Assembly: GCF_001698815.1 (NCBI RefSeq)
Contig: NZ_LGSI01000050.1
Location: forward strand, 248,001 to 312,000
DNA: 64,000 nt
Reading direction: 5' to 3'
Source of the DNA: Pseudomonas syringae
GTDB lineage: Bacteria > Pseudomonadota > Gammaproteobacteria > Pseudomonadales > Pseudomonadaceae
Below are positions 8,317 through 16,054 of this stretch, one piece after another. The first letter of the stretch is position 1; each line of letters begins with the position of its first letter. The notes beneath the pieces were generated by a model that was given only the letters and a program-made list of their open reading frames with translations, did not search any database and was not told where the DNA came from. The position numbers and the translations under genes were made by a program.

Positions 8317-9174
8317 TCAGTTTTTCAGTTCAGCCGCGACGGTCTGTGCCAGTGGCACGGTTCGGCGACCGATCAGCGAACTGAGCTGATGCCCCTCATC
8401 GAACAGCGCACCCTTGGACGCGCCGACATCCGAGTTAGCCAACAGCGCCGCGACGAAATTCGGCAGGCCGGCCTGAACCAACGCGGCTTCGAAGTCGGCT
8501 TGAGGCAGGTCGGTGTAGCCGATGGCTTGGCCGGTCTGCTTCGACAGTTCCGCAGCAAACTCGGCCAAGGTGTAGGAGTCGTCTCCGGCCAGTTCGTAGG
8601 TGCGACCCGCCTGATTGTCCTTGGCCGTCAATACCGCCACCGCCGCAGCGGCGTAATCAGCTCGAGGCGCGGAACTGATCCGACCACCGCCGGCGCTGCC
8701 GAACACCGCGCCATGAGCCAATGCGCCGGGGATGCCCGCAGTGTAGTTTTCCGTGTACCAGCCGTTGCGCAGCAGCACGAAAGGCAGGCCTGATTTCTGT
8801 AGCGCCGCCTCGGTTTGGCGATGTTCGACGGCCACGCTCAAGGGTGAAGAATCGGCGCGCAGCACGCTGGTATAAGCGAGCAGTTGAACGCCGACGCGCT
8901 TGGCGGCATCGATGACGGCCTGGTGCTGCGCCGCACGTTGGCCCAGTTCGCTGGAGGAAATCAGCAGCAGCGTTTCAGCACCTTTGAACGCGCTGTCCAG
9001 GGTTTCTGGCCTGTCGTAGTCGGCATGCCGGACCTTGACGCCCAAGGCAATCAGGTCGGCGGCTTTTTCCGGAGTGCGTACAGCCGCGACGATCTGCGAG
9101 GCTGGAACGACCTTGAGCAATTGTTCGACTACCAGGCGGCCGAGCTGGCCGGTTGCACCGGTGACAATGTACAT
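8317..9174 (-). CDS. NAD(P)H-binding quinone reductase-like protein (QorB/NmrA type)
   Basis: A 285-residue atypical SDR of the NmrA/QorB type. The N-terminal Rossmann motif TGATGQLG is at residues 5-12, and there is no YxxxK active-site pair of the classical type. E. coli QorB reduces quinones with NADPH. The ATG at 9174 starts directly at MYIVTGATG; the longer ORF adds 12 residues without a better start. It is divergent from an HxlR regulator with an 87-base gap that holds a strong palindrome, an arrangement typical of redox-responsive quinone reductase genes. Confidence 0.82.
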   Translation of the reverse strand: MYIVTGATGQLGRLVVEQLLKVVPASQIVAAVRTPEKAADLIALGVKVRHADYDRPETLDSAFKGAETLLLISSSELGQRAAQHQAVIDAAKRVGVQLLAYTSVLRADSSPLSVAVEHRQTEAALQKSGLPFVLLRNGWYTENYTAGIPGALAHGAVFGSAGGGRISSAPRADYAAAAVAVLTAKDNQAGRTYELAGDDSYTLAEFAAELSKQTGQAIGYTDLPQADFEAALVQAGLPNFVAALLANSDVGASKGALFDEGHQLSSLIGRRTVPLAQTVAAELKN

Positions 9175-9227
9175 GGCAGATTTCCTTGCTAGGCATTTAG
9201 TGAAGCCCAAGCATAAGCATCATGCTA

Positions 9228-9254
9228 ACCTTTCGTAAGTACGTACAAAAAGGT
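9228..9254. promoter_or_regulatory. candidate HxlR operator
   Basis: A 27-bp interrupted palindrome with arms ACCTTT (9228-9233) and AAAGGT (9249-9254), and an inner GTACGTAC self-complementary core. It lies between the divergent quinone reductase and HxlR genes and ends 7 bases before the HxlR start. It overlaps the AGGT ribosome-binding region, consistent with autorepression by the HxlR dimer. The role is inferred. Confidence 0.5.
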
Positions 9255-9261
9255 AAGTGTC

Positions 9262-9657
9262 ATGACGCAAAGTGCCAAGGTTCCCACAGAGTTCTGTTCG
9301 ACCATCATGCAAGCCCGCTCCGGGGAGCTGATGGCCACCGATTGCCCGTCGAGAATTATCCTCAGCCATGTCTGTAGCCGCTGGGGCGTGTTGGTGTTGG
9401 TGGTGCTGCGTGGCGGCATGCATCGCTTCAGTGAGCTGCGCCGCAAGATCGGCGGTGTCAGCGAGAAGATGCTTTCGCAAACCCTGCAGAATCTCGAACA
9501 CGATGGTTTTGTCGAGCGCAAGGCGCTGCCCGTGGTGCCGCCCCATGTCGAATACCGGTTGACGCCTCTGGGGGAAGAAGTGGCGTTGCAGGTCGATACG
9601 TTGGCGAGCTGGATCGAAGGGAATCTGCCAAGGATCATGGAAGCGCGGGGCTCGTAG
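9262..9657 (+). CDS. HxlR-family transcriptional regulator
   Basis: A 131-residue winged-helix regulator of the HxlR/DUF24 family. The core CSRWGVLVLVVLRGGMHRFSEL, marked here only to place it at about residues 37-58, is followed by the wing region SEKMLSQTLQNLE. Two cysteines, Cys12 and Cys28, precede the domain. Several HxlR proteins (QorR, YodB) use an N-terminal cysteine to sense quinones or oxidants, so the divergent quinone reductase fits such a circuit. The effector is inferred. Confidence 0.85.
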   Translation: MTQSAKVPTEFCSTIMQARSGELMATDCPSRIILSHVCSRWGVLVLVVLRGGMHRFSELRRKIGGVSEKMLSQTLQNLEHDGFVERKALPVVPPHVEYRLTPLGEEVALQVDTLASWIEGNLPRIMEARGS

Positions 9658-9672
9658 GATTTCATTCCGAGC

Positions 9673-9713
9673 AAAAAAATGCCCGACCTCATCACAAGGC
9701 CGGGCATTTTTTA
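9673..9713. terminator. bidirectional intrinsic terminator
   Basis: The stem AATGCCCG/CGGGCATT, extended by CCT/AGG with one mismatch, is flanked by an A-run on the left and a T-run on the right. It can therefore terminate both the HxlR gene and the convergent cytochrome operon. Confidence 0.85.
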
Positions 9714-9724
9714 TTGCAGCGCTT

Positions 9725-10951
9725 TTACTTGGGCTGCAATTGCTCGCGCACAGCCTTTACGTCCGCGCTGGACACGGCCGGTGCCGCGTTGCCCCAGCTA
9801 TTGCGCACGTAAGTCAGGACGTTGGCGACGTTGTCGTCGGACAGCGCCCAGCCCAGGGATGGCATCGCCGGTGCGGTCGGAGCCGCATCGGTGGCGCCAG
9901 CGCGGCTGCCGGCCAGTACGACACGAATCATCGACGATGCATCGGCACCGTTGACCAAAGGCGCCATGGCCAGTTTCGGGAACAGGTTTTCTGTGCCTTC
10001 GCCGTTGCCGACGTGGCACGCCGAGCAGCGATCAGCGTAGATCGCCTTGCCCGCGACCATCGCGCTATCCGTAGCCGCCAGGGCTTTCGGCGGATTGGCC
10101 GGTTTGCTGCCGTCCTTGAGGAACACCGCGACCGCCATCAAGTCTTCGTCTTTCCAGTGCTGGGAAGAGTGCTCGACTTCTTCGGCCATGGGGCCTGAAG
10201 CGATGTCGAAGCGGTTGGCACCGGTTTTCAGGTACTTGACGATGTCGTCCTCGGACCAGCTGCCAATGCCGCTGTGGGCATCGGCAGTGATGTTCGGCGC
10301 GACCCAGTTCTGCAGGTTGGCGCCACCGAGGAACTGGTCGTTCTTGTCACCGCCGGTCAGGCTTTTCGGCGTGTGGCAGGTGCCGCAGTGACCCAGGCCT
10401 TGCACCAGATACGCGCCACGGTTCCACTGCTCGGTCTTCTTCGGATCGGCCTTGAACTCGCCTTCCTGGAAGTTCAGCAGGTTCCAGCCCAGCAAGCTGG
10501 TGCGGACGTTGAACGGGAAGGGCAGTTGGTTGGTTTCGACCTTGTTGTCCGCTGGCTCGATGGTTTGCAGATAGGCCCAGATCGCCTGATTGTCCTGACG
10601 CAGCACCTTGGTATACGCCGTGTAAGGCATGGCGCCGTACAGACGCTTGCCGTCCAGGCCATGACCTTTGGACATGGCGTTCTGGAAATCTTCGAAGCTC
10701 CAGCGGCCAATGCCGTTGACCGGATCAGGGGTGATGTTGGCACCCAACAGTTTGCCGAACGGCGTGTCGAGCACGACACCACCGGAAAACGCTGGTTTGC
10801 CGGGCAGAGTGTGGCAAGCCGTGCAGTCGCCCAGGGTGGTCAGGTAACGACCTTTTTCCACCAGGTTGTAGGAGTCGGCACCGGTGGCGCCGTGTGCGAC
10901 GTTAAGGGCCAGGCCTAGCACGCCTACGCAAACCGAAAGAAGAGTCTTCAT
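9725..10951 (-). CDS. triheme cytochrome c subunit of gluconate-2-dehydrogenase-type complex
   Basis: A 408-residue periplasmic, membrane-associated electron carrier with a Sec signal peptide (about residues 1-21). Three haem c sites are visible: CTACH (43-47), CGTCH (189-193) and CSACH (309-313). In the GADH/alcohol dehydrogenase family this subunit takes electrons from the flavoprotein and passes them to ubiquinone. It is the third gene of the operon, and its start overlaps the stop of the GMC flavoprotein by four bases. The gene is followed by the shared terminator at 9673-9713. Confidence 0.92.
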   Translation of the reverse strand: MKTLLSVCVGVLGLALNVAHGATGADSYNLVEKGRYLTTLGDCTACHTLPGKPAFSGGVVLDTPFGKLLGANITPDPVNGIGRWSFEDFQNAMSKGHGLDGKRLYGAMPYTAYTKVLRQDNQAIWAYLQTIEPADNKVETNQLPFPFNVRTSLLGWNLLNFQEGEFKADPKKTEQWNRGAYLVQGLGHCGTCHTPKSLTGGDKNDQFLGGANLQNWVAPNITADAHSGIGSWSEDDIVKYLKTGANRFDIASGPMAEEVEHSSQHWKDEDLMAVAVFLKDGSKPANPPKALAATDSAMVAGKAIYADRCSACHVGNGEGTENLFPKLAMAPLVNGADASSMIRVVLAGSRAGATDAAPTAPAMPSLGWALSDDNVANVLTYVRNSWGNAAPAVSSADVKAVREQLQPK

Positions 10952-12711
10952 ACGGTGATCATCTCCCCAGGGCGTTTCAGGTAGCGGGTGCGAATCGCGT
11001 CGGCGGCCTTGAAGGCCAGCGCCGCAACGGTGCCGGTGGGGTTGTAGCCGGGGTTCTGCGGGAAGGCGGAAGAGCCGACCACGAACAGATTCGGCACGTC
11101 CCAGACTTGCAGGTATTTATTCACCGAACTGGTCTTCGGATCGGCGCCCATGATGAAGCCGCCAACGATGTGCGAAGACTGATACGGCGCGCTGTTCCAG
11201 TGACCGGTTTGCGCGCTCGGGACCATTTGCCTCGGGTTCATGCTCTTGGCGATTTCCTGGACTTTACCCGTCACGTAGGCGGCCATCTTGCGGTCGTTCT
11301 CCGGGAAGTCGAAGGTGATGCGCAACAGCGGTCGACCCAGTGGATCTTTATAGGTCGGGTCCAGCGACAAGTAGTTGGTGCGCGTCGAATAGCTGCTGGC
11401 TTCACAACCGATGGACATGGTGCTGGCGTAGTTCTTCACCGTCGCTTGCTTCCACGCCGCACCCCAGGCCGGAGTGCCGGGTGGCAAAGGCCGCGAGTCG
11501 ATAGGTGCAGCGCCAATCGGGGTTACCCGGGTGCTGCCGCCGCCAACGAAACCCAGACCCGAATGGTCAAAGTTGTCGTTGTTGAACTCGTCGATGCCCA
11601 TGCCGATGGCGCCGCCACCGATGAAGGGGTTGAAGTTCTTGTCGTCGAAGAACATCCGCACGCTGTTGGCGGTCTGGTACGCGTAGTTGCGGCCCGTGGT
11701 GCCGGTGTTGGTGACCGGGTCGTAAGGCTTGCCAACGCCGGAAAGCAGCATCAGGCGCACGTTTTCGAAGATGAACGCGCTGATCACCACCAGGTCGGCC
11801 GGTTGCTCGAACTCGTCACCGTTGGCGTCGACGAAGATGATCCCGGTCGCACGTTTGCCGGTGCTGTCCATGGTCACGCGCAGCACTTCGCAGTTGGTCT
11901 TGGCAGTGAAGTTCGGCTTGCGAATCAGCACTGGCAACACCGTGGTGATCGCGCTGGCCTTGGAGTAGTTGGCGCAGCCGTAGTTGGTGCAGAAACCACA
12001 GAAGGTGCAGGCGCCCATGGTGATGCCAAGGGAGTTGGTGTAAGCGCGGGAAACCAGCGCCGATGGCACCGGGAACGGCTTGTAACCCAGGTTGCGCGCG
12101 GCTTCGGCGAACAGGACCGGGGCGTAGGTCTGCTCGGTCGGCGGGTTCGGGTATTCTTCCGAACGTGCGCCTTCGAAGACGTTGCCGCCTTCCTGGATCA
12201 CGCCCTTGATGTTACCGGCCTTGCCGGAAACACCGGCCAGACGGTCGAACTTGGTGTAGAACGGCTCCATCTCTTCCCAGTCGGTGCCCCAGTCTTGCAG
12301 GGTCAACTCAGGGGACAGTTCTTTGCCGTAACGCTCGGTCAAATGGCTGTGCAGACGAAATTCGTGGGGCTGGAAGCGGAAGCTGATGCCCGCCCAGTGA
12401 TTGCCCGCGCCGCCCGTGCCGTTGCCGGGGTGGAAAGAACCCCAGGTGCGCATCGGCAACGCCGTTTCGGTCACACTGTTGCGCATGGTGGTGGTGTTTT
12501 GCTTGGTGCGCAGCATCAGTTCCTGACGGCGCGAATAGCGCAGCTCGTCGGTGGCCGAAGCGATATTGAAGTCACTTGCCGTGTCGCGCCATGGGCCACG
12601 TTCGAAGCCGATAACGCTCAGGCCTTCATCGGCCAGTTCGTTGGCGATGATGGAACCGGCCCAGCCGAGTCCGACAACCACGACGTCGGTGGAAGGTAGT
12701 TTCTTTGCCAT
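10948..12711 (-). CDS. GMC-family flavoprotein, catalytic subunit of gluconate-2-dehydrogenase-type complex
   Basis: A 587-residue FAD-dependent dehydrogenase. The dinucleotide-binding motif GLGWAG lies at residues 14-19, and the C-terminal GMC region holds HIVGG and NPGYNPTGT with the usual catalytic His/Asn pair. Four cysteines (235, 238, 241, 246; CTFCGFC then C) form a cluster like the Fe-S-binding segment known in related FAD glucose dehydrogenases. Known relatives oxidise gluconate to 2-ketogluconate, or other sugars and acids, on the periplasmic side. It has no signal peptide; export with the Tat-targeted small subunit is the usual model. The precise sugar is unproven. Confidence 0.9.
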   Translation of the reverse strand: MAKKLPSTDVVVVGLGWAGSIIANELADEGLSVIGFERGPWRDTASDFNIASATDELRYSRRQELMLRTKQNTTTMRNSVTETALPMRTWGSFHPGNGTGGAGNHWAGISFRFQPHEFRLHSHLTERYGKELSPELTLQDWGTDWEEMEPFYTKFDRLAGVSGKAGNIKGVIQEGGNVFEGARSEEYPNPPTEQTYAPVLFAEAARNLGYKPFPVPSALVSRAYTNSLGITMGACTFCGFCTNYGCANYSKASAITTVLPVLIRKPNFTAKTNCEVLRVTMDSTGKRATGIIFVDANGDEFEQPADLVVISAFIFENVRLMLLSGVGKPYDPVTNTGTTGRNYAYQTANSVRMFFDDKNFNPFIGGGAIGMGIDEFNNDNFDHSGLGFVGGGSTRVTPIGAAPIDSRPLPPGTPAWGAAWKQATVKNYASTMSIGCEASSYSTRTNYLSLDPTYKDPLGRPLLRITFDFPENDRKMAAYVTGKVQEIAKSMNPRQMVPSAQTGHWNSAPYQSSHIVGGFIMGADPKTSSVNKYLQVWDVPNLFVVGSSAFPQNPGYNPTGTVAALAFKAADAIRTRYLKRPGEMITV

Positions 12712-12717
12712 GTCGAA

Positions 12718-13467
12718 TTAACCCTTTTTGTTCCAGGCGGAGCTGCCGATGATGGAAATCGGTACGAGGTCGAGCTTCTGGTTATGCAGACCGATGTAGT
12801 CGCGGTAGTCATAACGCGCGCCGGGGAAACCGATCATTTTCCACGACACCATGTCGCGGTTGCCGCCATAGATCGGGTCGGCGAAGAAGCCTTCCATCGT
12901 GTTGCCCAGCACCTGCTGGAAGAACAGCTTGGCGTCGATGCCATCGAGGCTGATCGCACCTTTTTCCAGATCCGTCAGAACCTTGTCCTTGTCTTCGGCA
13001 CTCAGGGCGCTGAAGGTTTTCTGAAACTGCTTCTGGCAGTAACCCGCCAGGCCGGCGAGTCCCAGGCGATAACGCTGTTGGGGCACCAACGGCGACTGAT
13101 CGCCCTGCATCGGCGTGCCTTTTTCGAACGGACCTTGCATATACAGGCGGTCGAACGTGCCGTATTCACCGGCCAGCTGACGGTCGATGAACACCGCGCA
13201 ACCGGCGTCCTTGCCGCTGACGCTCAGGTCGTCGGCAGGGATGAGCCGTTCAACGATGGCTTCCACTTCGCGCGCTTCGTCGGCGGTAAAAAACTGCCAG
13301 CCTGGCGTGTCGTAGTGCATCGGACCGTTACGGTCGAACGGCACCCATTGCGGCAGGCCAGCCAGGGTCGCAGCCTTGGCGCTGGCGGCCGCACCGACGG
13401 CGATGGACGTGGCGGATGAGACCAGGAGTTGGCGCCGGGTCAGGCCTTTGGAGGGTTTTTCAGACAT
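12718..13467 (-). CDS. gluconate-2-dehydrogenase subunit 3 family protein (Tat-exported)
   Basis: A 249-residue small subunit with a twin-arginine signal (TRRQLLVSSATSIAVGAAAS, residues 10-29). It belongs to the family that accompanies GMC flavoproteins and is needed for their export and assembly. It is the first gene of the operon, six bases ahead of the flavoprotein gene. The order small subunit, flavoprotein, triheme cytochrome is the standard one in Pseudomonas gluconate dehydrogenase loci. This supports a periplasmic oxidase feeding the respiratory chain. Confidence 0.9.
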   Translation of the reverse strand: MSEKPSKGLTRRQLLVSSATSIAVGAAASAKAATLAGLPQWVPFDRNGPMHYDTPGWQFFTADEAREVEAIVERLIPADDLSVSGKDAGCAVFIDRQLAGEYGTFDRLYMQGPFEKGTPMQGDQSPLVPQQRYRLGLAGLAGYCQKQFQKTFSALSAEDKDKVLTDLEKGAISLDGIDAKLFFQQVLGNTMEGFFADPIYGGNRDMVSWKMIGFPGARYDYRDYIGLHNQKLDLVPISIIGSSAWNKKG

Positions 13468-13923
13468 TCAGGACTCCTGCGAAGACCGCTGACGGGCGAA
13501 CACAAGCAAGCCCCGTCAAGGGCTGGTTCTTCGAGATCAGTGCACGGTTTTACGTCCGCGTCAGGCAACCGACGGGACGAATGAGAGCTAACGCGAGGGT
13601 GTGGCATTTAGTCTCTGGTAATGCGGCATGCATAAGGCGCACGCTAAGCGGGCGAAACCCAGAGTCCGTCGCCATCTTTTCCACGGGTTTAACCATCATA
13701 GATGTGTTACTAAAAGTTGCATTGCCTTCATTTCGCAATTAACTATTACGTTATTTGCAACAATTCCTCTGCTTGATCGCCTCTGGTACCGTTTTCAGAA
13801 GACAAATCTCTTTATATTCATGCTTGTTGGTATCGTGCGCAGGCATAATCCAGGAAATATTTATTCATACATATTTTCGCGTAACCTTCCAAACGTTCGT
13901 CATTCCACCGAGAAGCTGTAGTA
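13468..13923. other. divergent intergenic region between dehydrogenase operon and PBP2
   Basis: This 456-base gap should hold two divergent promoters. A small hairpin AGCCCCGTCAAGGGCT (13509-13524) lies in the presumed leader of the dehydrogenase operon. The half nearer PBP2 (about 13690-13915) is markedly AT-rich compared with the surroundings. I see no gene or clear operator here. Confidence 0.5.
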
Positions 13924-15813
13924 ATGCCCGATCCGATACCTTTGAAGGATCACGAAAAAGAGACGCGTCTGGTCAACAAACGGTTGATCGCCTGCGCCCT
14001 GTTCGTGGCCATATTGAGTTGCTGTCTGGTGGCCAGGATGTACTTCCTGCAAGTCACCGAATTCGCCTATCACTCGACGATTTCCGAAAACAACCGCGTG
14101 CATGTGTTGCCGATTACGCCGGAACGCGGGCTGATCTTCGACCGCAACGGTGTGGTGCTGGCCGACAACCGTCCCAGTTTCAACCTGACGCTGACACGCG
14201 AGCGTGCCGGGGATTGGCGTCGGGTCATCGACGAACTGATGGAGCTGCTCAAGCTCCCCGACGAAGACCGGATTCTGTTCGATAAAGACCTCAAGCAGGC
14301 ACGGCATCCCTTCGAACCGGTGACGCTGTTATATGAGCTGACCGAAGAGCAGATAGCCGTGCTGGCAGTGAATCAGTTCTTATTACCAGGCATCGAAGTC
14401 GAGCCGCAGTTCGTGCGTCATTACCCGCTGGGTGCGCATTTCGCCCATTCCATCGGCTATGTCGGGCGCATCAACGAGAAAGAGTCCAAGCAACTGGATT
14501 CTGTGGACTACCGAGGTACGCAGTCCATTGGCAAGACCGGCATCGAGCGTTTCTACGAATCGGAACTCCACGGTCATGTGGGTTATGAGGAAGTCGAGAC
14601 CAACGCTCAGGGCCGGGTATTGCGAGTGCTCAAACACACTGATCCGACTGCCGGCAAGAACATCACCCTGAGCCTGGATATCCACCTGCAGGAAGCGGCC
14701 GAAGAAGCCTTGGGCGACCGCCGTGGTTCGGTGGTGGCGCTGGATCCGGAAACCGGCGAAGTGCTGGCCATGGTCAGCAAACCGAGCTTTGACCCCAACC
14801 TGTTCGTGACCGGTATCAGCTTCAAGGAATACGCCGCGCTGCGTGATTCCATCGACCGGCCACTGTTCAACCGGGTGCTGCGCGGGCTCTACGCGCCGGG
14901 CTCGACCATCAAGCCGGAAGTCGCGATTGCCGGCCTGGACAGCGGCGTGGTCAATGCCTCGACGCGGGTCTTCGACCCCGGCTATTTCCAGCTGCCGGAC
15001 TTCGATCACAAATACCGCAACTGGAACCACAGCGGCGATGGCTGGGTGGACCTGGACGCGGCGATCATGCGCTCCAACGACACCTACTTTTACACCCTGG
15101 CGCACAAGCTGGGCATCGACCGCATGCACGACTACATGACCATGTTCGGCCTGGGTCAGAAAGTTTCGCTGGATATGTTCGAAGAGGCCGCAGGACTGAT
15201 GCCGTCCCGCGAATGGAAACGCGCCACGCGGCGGCAGGCGTGGTTCCCCGGTGAAACGGTGATCCTGGGTATCGGCCAGGGCTACATGCAGGTCACGCCG
15301 TTGCAACTGGCGCAGGCAACTTCGTTGATCGCCAACAAAGGCGTGTGGGTTCGGCCGCATCTGGCGATGACCGTCGGCAATGTCGCGCCGGTCGACGAGC
15401 ACCCGATGCCCAATATCGTGTTGCACGACCCGAATGAGTGGAATCAGGTCAACGAAGGCATGCAGATGGTGATGCATGATCCCCGAGGCATCGCCCGCGC
15501 CGCAGCCTTGGGTGCGCAATACCGCATCGCGGGCAAGAGCGGCACCGCGCAAGTGGTGGCGATCAAGCAGGGCGAGCGCTACAACCGCTTGAAGACCCTG
15601 GAACGTAACCGGGATAACGCTTTGTTTGTCGGCTTCGCCCCGGCGGCACATCCGAAGATCGTGGTGTCGGTGATGATCGAGAACGGCGAAGCCGGCGGCC
15701 GGGTTGCCGGTCCGGTGGTGCGACAGATCCTCGACGCGTGGCTGCTGGACAAGGACGGCAAGCTCAAGGCGCAATACGCCCCGCAGGCCAAGCCGGATGT
15801 GCCGCATGTGTAG
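13924..15813 (+). CDS. mrdA: penicillin-binding protein 2 (peptidoglycan transpeptidase)
   Basis: A 629-residue class B penicillin-binding protein. It has an N-terminal membrane anchor (about residues 21-42), a dimerisation domain, and a transpeptidase domain with all three active-site motifs: STIK (Ser327-Lys330), SND (384-386) and KSGT (538-541). PBP2 crosslinks peptidoglycan in the elongation machinery and is the target of mecillinam. In Pseudomonas the housekeeping copy is normally next to rodA. Here none of rodA, mltB or rlpA is adjacent, so this may be a second, stand-alone paralogue. Confidence 0.9.
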   Translation: MPDPIPLKDHEKETRLVNKRLIACALFVAILSCCLVARMYFLQVTEFAYHSTISENNRVHVLPITPERGLIFDRNGVVLADNRPSFNLTLTRERAGDWRRVIDELMELLKLPDEDRILFDKDLKQARHPFEPVTLLYELTEEQIAVLAVNQFLLPGIEVEPQFVRHYPLGAHFAHSIGYVGRINEKESKQLDSVDYRGTQSIGKTGIERFYESELHGHVGYEEVETNAQGRVLRVLKHTDPTAGKNITLSLDIHLQEAAEEALGDRRGSVVALDPETGEVLAMVSKPSFDPNLFVTGISFKEYAALRDSIDRPLFNRVLRGLYAPGSTIKPEVAIAGLDSGVVNASTRVFDPGYFQLPDFDHKYRNWNHSGDGWVDLDAAIMRSNDTYFYTLAHKLGIDRMHDYMTMFGLGQKVSLDMFEEAAGLMPSREWKRATRRQAWFPGETVILGIGQGYMQVTPLQLAQATSLIANKGVWVRPHLAMTVGNVAPVDEHPMPNIVLHDPNEWNQVNEGMQMVMHDPRGIARAAALGAQYRIAGKSGTAQVVAIKQGERYNRLKTLERNRDNALFVGFAPAAHPKIVVSVMIENGEAGGRVAGPVVRQILDAWLLDKDGKLKAQYAPQAKPDVPHV

Positions 15814-15852
15814 GGGCCAAGGAGCGCTCGTTGGACGAATGAAGCGCGACCT

Positions 15853-15933
15853 GTGGGAGCGAGCTTGCTCGCGAAGAGGCCAGTGCGGATGGTGCTGTCA
15901 GGTAGACAGCTTCGCGAGCAAGCTCGCTCCCAC
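15853..15933. repeat. inverted REP pair
   Basis: Facing copies of GTGGGAGCGAGCTTGCTCGC and its complement are separated by about 35 bases, just after the PBP2 gene. The RNA would fold into a long imperfect stem. Confidence 0.8.
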
Positions 15934-16054
15934 GATGATTCTGCGCCGCCCGTAAGAGCCAGGTTCTGAACTTGTCCCGGCTACAGCGGGTCGATGACTG
16001 ATGCGTGTCGCAATCCCGGCGCGATCCAACATCTGTCTCGACAAGGAATCCCGC

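Noticed and set aside
11107..12699. Open frame of 530 codons on the plus strand, opposite the GMC flavoprotein gene
   Set aside because: Shadow of the real gene; no domain, ribosome-binding site or expected composition.
14383..15807. Open frame of 474 codons on the minus strand, opposite the PBP2 gene
   Set aside because: Opposite-strand shadow; PBP2 motifs are complete on the other strand.
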